A stretch of 8,136 bases of DNA, from the NCBI GenBank assembly GCA_002420085.1, contig DIHI01000015.1, forward strand, positions 1 to 8,136. Reading direction: 5' to 3'. The position numbers and the translations under genes were made by a program. Below are positions 1 to 7,511 of this stretch, piece by piece. Numbering within the stretch: the stretch's first letter is position 1; every line of letters starts with the position of its first letter. Origin of the DNA: Lysobacterales bacterium UBA5700. Lineage in GTDB: Bacteria; Pseudomonadota; Gammaproteobacteria; Xanthomonadales; Xanthomonadaceae. The notes beneath the pieces were generated by a model. The model was not told the origin of the DNA. It saw nothing but the letters and a program-made list of their open reading frames with translations, and made no database searches.

Positions 1-19
1 CGAATCCCGGCTCCCATCC

Positions 20-1483
20 CTACCCCCGACAGCCGCTCAGTCGCAGTTTCTGGCCGGGTTTGATCAGGTACTGCGGGGCGCGGATGCCATTGCTGCGGGC
101 CAGTTGCTGGGGGCTTTGACAGCGATGGCGACGGGCGATCGAGGCGAGGGTGTCGCCGCGCTTGACCGTGTAGCTGCCGGCTGTGGCGGCGAGGGCGGTT
201 TCCGAGGGTTTGCGGGCGGCCGCCAGGTCAGCCGCGAGCGTGGCCCGGCCGGCGTCCAGGCACTGCTGCCGATAGACCTCGATCAGGCGGGCCGGAACCT
301 GCAATTCGGTCCCGGCGGCGATCACCGTGTGCGCTTCGTAGCGCGGATTGAGGTTGCGCAACACCCGGAACCAGCCATCGCGGCTGCCGGCATTGCCGAT
401 GCAGATGGCCAACTCGTTGATCGAGGCGGCCCGATCCAAGACCACGGTCGCCGGGCTGGCATCGACGCTCGGAAACTCCAGTCCGTAGTCTTCCGGATGC
501 AGGAACAGCCAGGCCGCCGCCAGCACCATCGGTACATAGTCGCGGGTCTCGGGTGGCAGCCGGCCGAACACGTCGCGGCTCCAGAACGAGCGCTCGCCGC
601 TGGCGGCATACAGGCGACCGACCCGACCCTCACCGCCGTTGTAGGCGGCCAGGGCCAGTTCGAGATTGTGGTTGAACTCGGCGAACCGATCGTTGAGGTA
701 CAGCACATTGGCGCGGGTCGCCAGCCTGGGGTCGAACCGGGTGTCGAAACCATCGACCCGGCCCAGGCCGTAGCGCAACCCGGTCGCCGGCATGAACTGC
801 AAGGGTCCGGCCGCGCCGGCCCGCGAGACGGCATGGACCCGGCCGCCCGACTCCTTGGCCAGAATGCCGAACAGCAGGGCTTCCGGCAGGCCGGCCTCGG
901 CATATTCCGGCCACATCAGGTAGCGCATGTACTGGTACTGCTCCCAGGCCGTGACCAGGTTCGGCCGCATCCAGGTCAGCCATTCGACCAGGGCCGCCTT
1001 GACCGGACCGTTGAGGGCGATGATGCCGGCCAGATCCTGGCCATTCAGCAGGTTGACGCTGCGTCCAGCGTCAGGCAGGTCGGTCAGCACCGGCGAGCCT
1101 TCACCGCTGGCATCGGGGTCGTTGCTGGCCACCAAGTCCTCGCCAGGAACACCGGCCGGTTGGGCGAGCAGGGCATCGAAGGTCGCGAACACCCGATCGA
1201 GGTCGCAGGCGCTGATCCGGCGGCAATGGCCGGCGATCTCCAGCAATTCGGACGAGGCCAGCCGAACCGCCTCGCGCCCGCCTTCGACATCGCCCGATGC
1301 CAACCGTGCCTGGCCCGCGCGATAGCGTTCAGCCGCGACATCCAGCCGATCATGGAGGGCGTCGGTTTCGGTCAGGTCACCAGTCTGACCCGCACCCGCC
1401 TGCCGGGTCGGCCCCTGACTGGCACAACCCAGCAGTGCCGCCAGCACCGGCACCATCGCCATCCACACTCGCAACCCACGCAT
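20..1483 (-). CDS. mltD: MltD-type membrane-bound lytic murein transglycosylase, lipoprotein with C-terminal LysM
   Basis: A 487-residue protein that should cleave the MurNAc-GlcNAc bond of peptidoglycan non-hydrolytically, probably from the outer membrane facing the periplasm. The start is set by a lipoprotein signal: MRGLRVW, a hydrophobic stretch, then LLGC with the lipidated Cys at 20. The frame stays open for 223 codons upstream, but that part lies antisense to the neighbouring ATPase gene and would bury the lipobox. The family 1 transglycosylase (SLT) domain spans about 195-325: AKESGG with catalytic Glu211, GPLQFMPAT at 226-234, AYNGG at 280-284 and RDYVPMVLA at 314-322. Residues 345-400 resemble a degenerate LysM. 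A clear LysM (YTVKRGDTLASIARRH onward) spans 438-482 and should bind glycan. A GGTGGA at 1487-1492 (minus strand) is a weak ribosome binding site. E. coli MltD is of similar size with two LysM repeats. The transglycosylase call is firm; the exact MltD subfamily is an inference. Confidence 0.9.
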   Translation of the reverse strand: MRGLRVWMAMVPVLAALLGCASQGPTRQAGAGQTGDLTETDALHDRLDVAAERYRAGQARLASGDVEGGREAVRLASSELLEIAGHCRRISACDLDRVFATFDALLAQPAGVPGEDLVASNDPDASGEGSPVLTDLPDAGRSVNLLNGQDLAGIIALNGPVKAALVEWLTWMRPNLVTAWEQYQYMRYLMWPEYAEAGLPEALLFGILAKESGGRVHAVSRAGAAGPLQFMPATGLRYGLGRVDGFDTRFDPRLATRANVLYLNDRFAEFNHNLELALAAYNGGEGRVGRLYAASGERSFWSRDVFGRLPPETRDYVPMVLAAAWLFLHPEDYGLEFPSVDASPATVVLDRAASINELAICIGNAGSRDGWFRVLRNLNPRYEAHTVIAAGTELQVPARLIEVYRQQCLDAGRATLAADLAAARKPSETALAATAGSYTVKRGDTLASIARRHRCQSPQQLARSNGIRAPQYLIKPGQKLRLSGCRG

Positions 1484-1631
1484 CGGTCCACCGTTCACGA
1501 CTGACTGCCGGCAGACTAGCCCGGCCGGCCAGCCTGGGCAATCCCCAGCATACCGGCACTGCCGCCGGCCGAGCCTGGGGTCATCGGGACACGCTACCAT
1601 GACCACACCCCGGCCCAACCGATCGACCCCC
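1484..1631. promoter_or_regulatory. Divergent intergenic region between mltD and yjgR
   Basis: The transcription starts of both the minus-strand transglycosylase gene and the plus-strand ATPase gene should lie here or just outside. I see a perfect 10-base palindrome CTGCCGGCAG at 1505-1514, a GC-rich CCGGCCGGCC block at about 1521-1530, and a short inverted repeat CTGGG/CCCAG around 1534-1548. No pair of boxes resembles a sigma-70 promoter with acceptable spacing on either strand. The best minus-strand -10 candidate, TATGCT at 1547-1552, has no -35 partner. The regulatory role is inferred from gene orientation only. Confidence 0.35.
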
Positions 1632-3185
1632 ATGAGCGACCCTCTGTTTCTTGGATGCAGCGAACCGGGCGGCAGCGAATCCGCCGTCAACCTGCTGCCG
1701 CGCTTCGGCAATCGCCACGGCCTGATTGCCGGCGCCACCGGGACCGGCAAATCGGTCTCGCTGATGGTGCTGGCGGAAGCCTTCTCGCGGATCGGCACGC
1801 CGGTGTTCATGGCCGATGTCAAGGGCGACATCGCCGGCCTCGCGGTCGCTGGCAGCGACAGCGACAGGCTGCGCAGCCGACTGGCTCGGCTCGGCGTGCA
1901 GGACTGGCGCGCCGAAGCCAATCCGGTGATCTTCTGGGATCTGTACGGAAAATCCGGCCATCCGATCCGGACCACGATTTCCGAGATGGGTCCGATCCTG
2001 CTGGCCCGCGTGCTGGAGTTGAACGACACCCAGACCGGCGTTCTGGAAGTGGTGTTCCGGGTGGCCGACGAACAGGGACTGCTGCTGCTCGATCTCGATG
2101 ATCTGCGCGCCCTGCTCGGCCTGACCCAGGAACACGCCAAGGAGATTTCCAAGCGCTACGGGTTGGTCTCCAGCGCCTCACTCTCGGCCATCCAGCGCGC
2201 CCTGCTGCGACTCGAACAGGCCGGTGCCAAGCAGTTCTTCGGTGAGCCGGCACTGCAACTCGAAGACCTGATGCGCCAGGACATGTCCGGACGCGGGGTG
2301 ATCAACATACTGGCCGCCGAGACCCTGATCCACAATCCCCGGCTGTATTCCAGTTTCCTGCTCTGGCTGCTTTCGGAACTGTTCGAGAATCTGCCGGAGG
2401 TGGGCGACCTCGACCGACCGAAACTGGTGTTCATCTTCGACGAGGCCCATCTGCTGTTCGACGACTGCCCGGATGCCCTGCGCAAGCGGGTCGAGCAGGT
2501 GGTCCGGCTGATCCGCTCCAAGGGCGTCGGCGTCTACTTCTGCTCGCAACAGCCCGACGATGTGCCCGACGAGATCCTCGGCCAACTCGGCAACCGCATC
2601 CAGCATGCCTTGCGTGCCTTCACCGCCCGCGACCAGAAAGCCGTGCGCAGTGCCGCCGAAACCTTCGTCGCCAATCCGGCCTTCGCAGTCGAGCAGGTCA
2701 TTACTCAACTGGCGGTCGGCGAGGCCCTGGTCTCCACGCTTCAGGGTTCGGGCGTGCCGATGCCGGTCGAACGGGTCACCATGACCGCCCCCCGCTGCCG
2801 GATGGGCAGCATCAGCCCGGACGAGCGGGCCACCGTGCGCTCGCGCAGCCCGGTCGGCAGCAAATACGACCCGTCGATCAACCGCGAATCGGCCTACGAG
2901 ATTCTCGCCCGGCGTGCCGAACAGGCTCCGCAGGCCGAGCCATCGCAACCACCGTCCCGCGCTGAACCCGCACCGAGCCCGCGCTCGACCGGCGGCCGCA
3001 GCGCCGACCGGCCGGCCGCTGCCGAGGGCAACTGGCTCAAGGACATCGTGTTCGGCACCGGCCGGCGACAGGGCATGCTGGAGGCCACCGCCAAGTCGGC
3101 CATGCGCACGGTCGGCAACCAACTCGGCCGACAACTGCTGCGCGGCCTGCTCGGCAGTCTGGGCGGCTCCGGCTCGCGTCGCTGA
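1632..3185 (+). CDS. yjgR: YjgR/DUF853 family HerA-like P-loop ATPase
   Basis: A 517-residue cytoplasmic ATPase of the FtsK/HerA class, strongly resembling E. coli YjgR, whose cellular role is unclear. Walker A GATGTGKS is at 34-41, followed by PVFMADVKGDIAGLA. Walker B LVFIFDEAHLLF starts at 265. RLIRSKGVGVYFCSQQP (about 292-308) and GNRIQHALRAFT (about 320-331) are the conserved sensor and arginine-rich segments. A Pro/Ala/Ser-rich linker covers about 431-465. A basic, glycine-rich tail ends in RGLLGSLGGSGSRR, which matches the E. coli protein ending. The start at 1632 (MSDPLFLG) is preferred because it fits the E. coli N-terminus. An in-frame ATG at 1599 would add 11 residues without visible homology. 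Neither start has a good ribosome binding site. The gene stands alone between a divergent and a promoter-preceded gene. The family call is firm; DNA translocation is only an inference from HerA. Confidence 0.93.
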   Translation: MSDPLFLGCSEPGGSESAVNLLPRFGNRHGLIAGATGTGKSVSLMVLAEAFSRIGTPVFMADVKGDIAGLAVAGSDSDRLRSRLARLGVQDWRAEANPVIFWDLYGKSGHPIRTTISEMGPILLARVLELNDTQTGVLEVVFRVADEQGLLLLDLDDLRALLGLTQEHAKEISKRYGLVSSASLSAIQRALLRLEQAGAKQFFGEPALQLEDLMRQDMSGRGVINILAAETLIHNPRLYSSFLLWLLSELFENLPEVGDLDRPKLVFIFDEAHLLFDDCPDALRKRVEQVVRLIRSKGVGVYFCSQQPDDVPDEILGQLGNRIQHALRAFTARDQKAVRSAAETFVANPAFAVEQVITQLAVGEALVSTLQGSGVPMPVERVTMTAPRCRMGSISPDERATVRSRSPVGSKYDPSINRESAYEILARRAEQAPQAEPSQPPSRAEPAPSPRSTGGRSADRPAAAEGNWLKDIVFGTGRRQGMLEATAKSAMRTVGNQLGRQLLRGLLGSLGGSGSRR

Positions 3186-3213
3186 TCGCCCTGGCGGCCT
3201 GCCCTCGCACGTG

Positions 3214-3242
3214 CCGGGGGTCTTTCCACTGCCGACACCCGG
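3214..3242 (+). terminator. Imperfect hairpin between yjgR and abgT, possible weak terminator
   Basis: CCGGGGGTC (3214-3222) and GACACCCGG (3234-3242) pair as a 9-bp stem with one mismatch around an 11-base loop, 28 bases after the ATPase stop codon. No T run follows, so it does not meet the usual form of an intrinsic terminator. It overlaps the -35 box of the candidate abgT promoter. It could be a weak terminator, a transcript 3' stabiliser, or chance in GC-rich DNA. Confidence 0.25.
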
Positions 3243-3261
3243 CGGCCGGCTTCGGTATAGT
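3232..3261 (+). promoter_or_regulatory. Candidate sigma-70 promoter for abgT operon
   Basis: A -35-like CCGACA (3232-3237, four of six matches to TTGACA) is followed after 18 bases by TATAGT (3256-3261, five of six matches to TATAAT). Transcription would start near 3268, giving a leader of about 20 bases before the abgT ATG. GGAG at 3277-3280 lies 10 bases before that ATG and is a plausible ribosome binding site. This is the best promoter match I noticed in the intergenic DNA of this window. Confidence 0.45.
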
Positions 3262-3290
3262 CCGCGACTGCGTCCCGGAGAATCCACATC

Positions 3291-4838
3291 ATGACCGAGC
3301 CCGTCGAACCTGTGCGCCCGTCGGCGCTGAACCGATTCCTCACGATCGTCGAGAAGGGTGGCAATGCCCTGCCCCATCCGGCGACCCTGTTCGCCCTGCT
3401 GGCCCTGCTGGTCGTGCTGCTGTCGGGGATCGCGGCGCAGTTCGAGCTGATGGTGGCGCACCCGGTGACGGGTGCCGAAATCCGGCCGGTCAATCTACTG
3501 TCGGTCGAGGGCCTGCACCGCATACTCACCGGTCTGGTCACCAACTTCACCTCGTTCGCGCCGCTCGGTACGGTGCTGGTGGCCCTGATCGGCATCGGGG
3601 TCGCCGAGCACTCCGGGCTGATCGGTGCGGCACTGCGCCTGATCGTGCTGTCGGCGCCCCGGCAACTGCTGACCCTGGTGGTGGTGTTCGCCGGGGTGAT
3701 GTCGAACATGGCCAGCGAAATCGGCTATGTCCTGCTGGTGCCACTGGCGGGGCTGATCTTCCAGACCGTCGGCCGGCATCCGATCCTGGGCATGGCGGCA
3801 GGTTTTGCCGGCGTCTCCGGCGGCTACTCGGCCAACCTGCTGCTCGGCACCATCGATCCGCTGCTGGCCGGGCTGTCCCAGGAAGCCGCGCAGATCATCG
3901 ACACCGACTACACGGTCAGTCCGGCCGCCAACTGGTACTTCATGTTCGTCTCGACCTTCGTCATCTCGGTGATCGGCACCCTGGTGACCGAGTTGATCGT
4001 CGCCAAGCGCTTCCCAGATACGGCCAGCCAACGCCACGAGGAAGACATTCAGGAGATGACGGCAGAGGAGGGTCGCGGCCTGATGTTCGCTCTGATCGCG
4101 GGCCTGGGGCTGACCGCGCTGATCCTGTTCGGCATCGTGCCGGAAAACGGTTTTCTGCGCGGACCGGACGGCAGCCTGTTGAATTCGCCGTTTCTGAGCG
4201 GCATCGTCGCCCTGATCTTCGTCTACGGCGTGGTGGTCGGCATCGCCTACGGCATCGGGGCCGGCACCATCCGCAACGACAGCGATGTGATCAATGGCAT
4301 GAGCCGGAGCATGGGTACCCTGTCCGGCTATCTGGTGCTGGTGTTCTTCGCTGCGCAGTTCGTCTCGTTCTTCAACTGGACACAGCTCGGGCTGATCTTC
4401 GCGGTCGAGGGCGCCGGTTTCCTCAAGGCGCTGAATCTGGCGCCAGTGCCGCTGTTCATCGGCTTCATCCTGCTGACCGCACTGGCCAATCTGTTCATGG
4501 GCTCGGCTTCGGCCAAATGGGCGCTGATGGCGCCGGTGTTCGTGCCGATGTTCATGCTGCTCGGCTACTCACCGGAGATCACCCAGATGGCCTATCGGAT
4601 CGGCGACAGTTCGACCAACATCATCTCGCCGATGATGAGCTATTTCGCACTGATCATCGCCTTCTTCCAGCGCTACGAGCCCAAGGCCGGCATCGGCACG
4701 GTGGTGGCGGTGATGCTGCCCTACTCGATTGCCTTCCTGATCGGCTGGTCGTTGCTGTTCTCGATCTGGCTGGGCTTCGATCTGCCGATCGGGCCGGGCG
4801 CTCCGCTCGACTACGTGCCTACCGCCGCCGGCCGCTGA
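3291..4838 (+). CDS. abgT: AbgT-family transporter (p-aminobenzoyl-glutamate import / antimetabolite efflux)
   Basis: A 515-residue inner-membrane transporter, the usual length for the AbgT family (E. coli AbgT, Neisseria MtrF, Alcanivorax YdaH). Known members import p-aminobenzoyl-glutamate or export sulfonamides and p-aminobenzoate. About nine or more hydrophobic helices are visible with two re-entrant-type segments. Conserved stretches are [17 protein letters not shown] at 141-157, [17 protein letters not shown] at 176-192, [19 protein letters not shown] at 402-420, and [17 protein letters not shown] at 435-451. Ser407, Trp410, Arg436, Asp439 and Pro447 occupy positions I recall as important in MtrF and YdaH. 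The start follows GGAG at 3277-3280. No abgA/abgB amidohydrolase genes are nearby, so an import-and-cleave role is not supported by context, and substrate and direction stay open. It is probably the first gene of a transcript including the next two genes. Confidence 0.93.
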   Translation: MTEPVEPVRPSALNRFLTIVEKGGNALPHPATLFALLALLVVLLSGIAAQFELMVAHPVTGAEIRPVNLLSVEGLHRILTGLVTNFTSFAPLGTVLVALIGIGVAEHSGLIGAALRLIVLSAPRQLLTLVVVFAGVMSNMASEIGYVLLVPLAGLIFQTVGRHPILGMAAGFAGVSGGYSANLLLGTIDPLLAGLSQEAAQIIDTDYTVSPAANWYFMFVSTFVISVIGTLVTELIVAKRFPDTASQRHEEDIQEMTAEEGRGLMFALIAGLGLTALILFGIVPENGFLRGPDGSLLNSPFLSGIVALIFVYGVVVGIAYGIGAGTIRNDSDVINGMSRSMGTLSGYLVLVFFAAQFVSFFNWTQLGLIFAVEGAGFLKALNLAPVPLFIGFILLTALANLFMGSASAKWALMAPVFVPMFMLLGYSPEITQMAYRIGDSSTNIISPMMSYFALIIAFFQRYEPKAGIGTVVAVMLPYSIAFLIGWSLLFSIWLGFDLPIGPGAPLDYVPTAAGR

Positions 4839-4884
4839 TCGTCGTGCCGTCCGCGCTCCGAGTCCCATCCATCAGGCCCTGTCC

Positions 4885-6141
4885 ATGACCCGAGACCCCA
4901 CCGACCCCCGGATCGAGCCGTTCTGGCGCGATCCGCTGCGCTTCGTCCGCTACCCGTTCCAGGGCGAGGCCCTGATCCTGCTGATCGCACTCAGTGCCGC
5001 CCGGATCCTGACCGAACTGCCGGTGCTGGGCGGGATCATCGGCCTGTTGCTGCTGGCGATCGCCTACAAGTACGCCTTCACCATCCTGCGCGAAACCGCC
5101 AATGGCCGACTGGAACCACCGGGAGGCGCGCTGGATGTCCCGGACACGGTGATCCTCGGCTTTCTCGCCGTCATGCTGCTGGCAATCGGAGTGACTTCAA
5201 TTACTGCGGTATTGGTCAGTCCACAGACCGCGCTCTGGCCGCTGGTCGGTTTCACCCTGGTCATGCCGGCCATCGCGATCACCCTGGCCATGGACGACAA
5301 CCTGGCCACTGCGCTCAACCCGATGACCTGGATCGGGCTGTGGTCGCGGATCGGGCTGACCTATCCGCTGCTGGGGATCCTGCTGTTCGGCTTTCATGCG
5401 GCCGATCTCTGGCTCGCCGCTGCGCTCGGCGGCAGCCTGGCGGCCGAAATCGTTTCACAGGCGTTCTTCGCGTGGGGCCTGTTCGCGCTGTTCCATCTGA
5501 TGGGTTATGTGCTCTACCAGCACCACGAAGCACTCGGCTTCGAGCCGCAACGCCACGTCCACGCCCGGATGCGTCCGGAAAGCCGCGACCAGCGACTGCT
5601 GGCCGAGGCCGAGGCGGAAATCGCCGACGGCCGCCCGCTCGATGCCCTGGCCCGGCTGCGGGCCGAGGATCGCGAGCGGGCGATCGACCATCCGGCCCAC
5701 GAACTGCTGCGCCGCCTGCTGCGCGAGCACGGACGGGCCGACGAGCGACTCGACCATGGCCGACGCTGGCTCCACCGGCTGCTGACCGAGGGTCAGGCGC
5801 GACGCGCCCTTGGCCTGGCGCGGGAATGCCTGGATCTGGATGCGGATTTCGCGGCCAGCCTGCCCGAGCACGGGCCGCTGCTGGCCAGCCAGGCTGAAGC
5901 CCTGGGCCAGTTCCGGCTGGCCACCGACATCCTGGCCGCGCACCGACGCTGCCACCGACGCGAACCGGAACGGCACCGCTGGGCACTGCTGGAAGCCGGC
6001 ATCCGCAGCCAGCGGCTGGGCCAGGACGCGGAGGCCCGGAACCTGCTGCAACAGAGCCTGACCGAGTGCGAGGATGGCCCGTTGCGCGGTGAAATCGAGG
6101 CGGCCCTGGCCAGCCTGCCGCCGACAGCGACGCCCGGCTGA
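4885..6141 (+). CDS. Uncharacterised membrane protein with helical-repeat (TPR-like) C-terminal half
   Basis: I do not recognise a named family. This 418-residue protein has two halves. Residues 1-212 hold about five to six hydrophobic helices (roughly 28-62, 88-110, 117-136, 153-175, 186-212), beginning after [18 protein letters not shown] and including [19 protein letters not shown] at 61-79. Residues 215-412 are soluble, Arg/Ala/Glu/Leu-rich and built of paired amphipathic helices (for example [64 protein letters not shown]), as in degenerate tetratricopeptide repeats. The layout resembles hypothetical membrane proteins I associate with Xanthomonadaceae. The ATG follows a weak AGG at 4874-4876. 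It begins 46 bases after abgT and ends 5 bases before greB, so co-transcription is likely. Its function is unknown; a scaffolding role for the repeat half is inference only. Confidence 0.85.
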   Translation: MTRDPTDPRIEPFWRDPLRFVRYPFQGEALILLIALSAARILTELPVLGGIIGLLLLAIAYKYAFTILRETANGRLEPPGGALDVPDTVILGFLAVMLLAIGVTSITAVLVSPQTALWPLVGFTLVMPAIAITLAMDDNLATALNPMTWIGLWSRIGLTYPLLGILLFGFHAADLWLAAALGGSLAAEIVSQAFFAWGLFALFHLMGYVLYQHHEALGFEPQRHVHARMRPESRDQRLLAEAEAEIADGRPLDALARLRAEDRERAIDHPAHELLRRLLREHGRADERLDHGRRWLHRLLTEGQARRALGLARECLDLDADFAASLPEHGPLLASQAEALGQFRLATDILAAHRRCHRREPERHRWALLEAGIRSQRLGQDAEARNLLQQSLTECEDGPLRGEIEAALASLPPTATPG

Positions 6142-6146
6142 GTCCG

Positions 6147-6650
6147 ATGTCGCGCTGGCGACCGCCGCCACCCAGCTCGACCGCCCTGATCACCCGGACC
6201 GGCTTCGAGCACCTCAAGGCCGAACTGGACGAACTCTGGCGCCAGCGGCGACCGGAGGTGGTCGCCGCACTCGCGGCGGCTGCCGCCGAAGGCGATCGCT
6301 CGGAAAACGCCGAATACCTCTATCGCAAGAAGCAACTCGCCGAGATCGATCGCCGGGTACGCTACCTCAGCAAACGGGTTCCGGCGCTGAAGGTGATCGA
6401 ATCGACCCCGACCGATCCGGGCGCGGTCCGCTTCGGCGCCTGGATCGAACTGGAATGCCACACTTCGGGTGACCTTCTGAACTACCGGATCGTCGGCCCG
6501 GACGAGACCGATGCCGGCAACGGATGGATCAGCATCGATGCGCCGCTGGCGCGGGCGCTGCTCGGCCGGCGCGTGGGCGCCGATGTCGAGGTCGATCTAC
6601 CGATCGGCCGACGCGGCTACACCGTGCTGTCCATCCAGTACCGCGAATGA
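6147..6650 (+). CDS. greB: Transcription elongation factor GreB
   Basis: A 167-residue Gre factor that enters the RNA polymerase secondary channel and stimulates cleavage of backtracked RNA. The N-terminal coiled coil covers about 16-85. Its tip [10 protein letters not shown] carries the acidic pair Asp50 and Glu53, equivalent to Asp41 and Glu44 of E. coli GreB. The signature [13 protein letters not shown] at 66-78 favours GreB over GreA. The C-terminal FKBP-like domain contains [17 protein letters not shown], and [18 protein letters not shown]. Compared with E. coli GreB (158 residues), the N-terminus has nine extra residues including RPPPPS. No closer in-frame ATG precedes the conserved [10 protein letters not shown], so the 6147 start is kept. 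The start lies 5 bases after the stop of the preceding membrane protein gene, which implies translational coupling. It converges with the DUF533 gene. Confidence 0.96.
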   Translation: MSRWRPPPPSSTALITRTGFEHLKAELDELWRQRRPEVVAALAAAAAEGDRSENAEYLYRKKQLAEIDRRVRYLSKRVPALKVIESTPTDPGAVRFGAWIELECHTSGDLLNYRIVGPDETDAGNGWISIDAPLARALLGRRVGADVEVDLPIGRRGYTVLSIQYRE

Positions 6651-6662
6651 GCCGATCGGCAA

Positions 6663-6700
6663 CGGCGACCGGCTATCTTTCGGTATCGGACCGGGCGACG
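6663..6700. terminator. Possible hairpin between convergent greB and DUF533 genes
   Basis: CGGCGACCGG (6663-6672) and CCGGGCGACG (6691-6700) can pair at 8 of 10 positions around an 18-base loop. A perfect 10-base palindrome GCCGATCGGC sits directly after the greB stop at 6651-6660. There is no T run on either strand, so an intrinsic terminator is only a possibility suggested by the convergent gene ends. Confidence 0.2.
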
Positions 6701-6711
6701 GCCGGACTCAT

Positions 6712-7407
6712 TCACGCCTCGGCAATCTGGCTGTCCAGTCTGGCCCGCAGGTCCGGCGCCAGCCGCAGCGCACCAGCCAGACCGTCGAGGTAGGCCTGCT
6801 CCATGTAGGAGCGTTCGGCAACCGTGGCGGCACTGATCAGGTAGACCTCGGCGGCCAGAGCCGGGTTGTCGATGCCCCTGGCGATCTCGGCCGGATCCAG
6901 CGGCCGCGCAATCTCGGCGACCAGCCATTGACCGAGTTCGGCATCGGCACCGGATTGGCTGATCGCTCGATCGATCAGGCTGCGTTCGGCATCGTCGATG
7001 TGACCATCGGCCTTGGCAGCGGCAATCAGGGCACGCAGCAGGACGCGGCTGTCGGCCTCACTCGGGGCGGTCAGCGCCGGGGGTGCAGCCAGGGCCGGTT
7101 GCGCCGGTGCGGCAGTCGTGCCAGCGCTGCCCGCGTGGCCACCACCACCCTGGCCACGCTCGGCCTGCCAACTGCCATAGGCTTTGTAGGCCATCATGCC
7201 GAGCGCGGCTAGGCCACCGTACTTGGCCAGCTTGCGGGTGGTCCGGTTGCTGCCGAGCAGCAGCCCGAGCGCGCCGCCCGCCAACGAGCCCTTGCCGAAC
7301 TCACTGAGGCCGATGCCGCCCTGCGGTCGGTCAGTGGCCAATCCGGTGGTCTTCAGGCCGCTCTGGGCGGTTTGCAGCAGGTGATCGAGAAAGCCTCGGG
7401 TATTCAT
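6712..7407 (-). CDS. yebE: DUF533 (YebE-like) membrane-anchored protein with TerB-like domain
   Basis: A 231-residue protein of the DUF533 family (E. coli YebE), whose function is not established. After a short N-terminal region, residues 38-54 form a glycine-zipper-like stretch (GKGSLAGGALGLLLGSN). Then RTTRKLAKYGG and a hydrophobic segment LAALGMMAYKAYGSWQ (66-81) together look like a membrane anchor. A Gly/Ala/Pro-rich linker covers 84-117. The C-terminal domain (about 118-231) is helical and TerB-like, with the signature AAAKADGHIDDAER at 129-142. In TerB-type folds this Asp/Glu cluster is near a metal-binding site, but binding here is not shown. The start ATG has no strong ribosome binding site. 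The gene lies 104 bases downstream of the small exported-protein gene on the same strand. In E. coli I recall yebE as an envelope-stress target; nothing in this sequence tests that. Confidence 0.88.
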   Translation of the reverse strand: MNTRGFLDHLLQTAQSGLKTTGLATDRPQGGIGLSEFGKGSLAGGALGLLLGSNRTTRKLAKYGGLAALGMMAYKAYGSWQAERGQGGGGHAGSAGTTAAPAQPALAAPPALTAPSEADSRVLLRALIAAAKADGHIDDAERSLIDRAISQSGADAELGQWLVAEIARPLDPAEIARGIDNPALAAEVYLISAATVAERSYMEQAYLDGLAGALRLAPDLRARLDSQIAEA

Positions 7408-7511
7408 GGTCGGTCCGTAGGGTGGGGGTATTCGGGGGCTTCACGGGTTGAACCGTTGTCTTTGCAGCGGCCGAACGGCGTCATCGAAACGGCGTCCGGA
7501 CCGGTACTGGC
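7408..7511 (-). promoter_or_regulatory. Upstream region of the DUF533 gene with a 9-base direct repeat
   Basis: The gap between the two minus-strand genes contains AACGGCGTC twice (7474-7482 and 7488-7496), 14 bases apart from start to start, and an imperfect dyad ACGG/CCGT at 7443-7456. A tandem repeat at this spacing could be an operator, but such GC-rich words can recur by chance. I see no convincing -35/-10 pair. On the minus strand TTCGGC plus 17 bases plus TTCAAC is the nearest arrangement, and it is poor. Confidence 0.25.

Noticed and set aside
104..1504. 466-codon plus-strand open frame opposite mltD
   Set aside because: It has no domain, and its Gly/Gln/Arg-rich composition is typical of the reverse-complement frame of a high-GC gene. 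The minus strand encodes a complete lipoprotein transglycosylase.
1505..1514. Palindrome CTGCCGGCAG in the divergent region as an operator
   Set aside because: A single 10-base palindrome made mostly of G and C is expected by chance in this composition, and no known regulator motif matches. It is kept only as a note on the intergenic region.
1484..2152. In-frame upstream extension of the transglycosylase by 223 codons on the minus strand
   Set aside because: It is antisense to the well-supported YjgR coding sequence, has low-complexity Ser/Arg/Pro composition, and would place the lipoprotein signal in mid-protein. It is the open shadow frame expected in high-GC DNA.
2178..3461. 427-codon open frame antisense to yjgR and the start of abgT
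   Set aside because: Its translation is Arg/Gly/Gln-rich without recognisable domains. The opposite strand has a full-length YjgR with intact Walker motifs, so this is a mirror of a high-GC gene.
5315..6217. 300-codon open frame antisense to the membrane/helical-repeat gene
   Set aside because: It has Pro/Arg/Gly/Ala-rich shadow composition. The plus-strand frame has clear membrane helices and ends just before greB, which supports that strand as coding.
6592..6660. Repeated CCGATCGG words (6600-6607 and 6652-6659) and other CGATCG sites in the window
   Set aside because: One copy is inside greB coding sequence, and similar CGATCG words occur in several genes. Without a genome-wide count this cannot be told from normal oligonucleotide bias.
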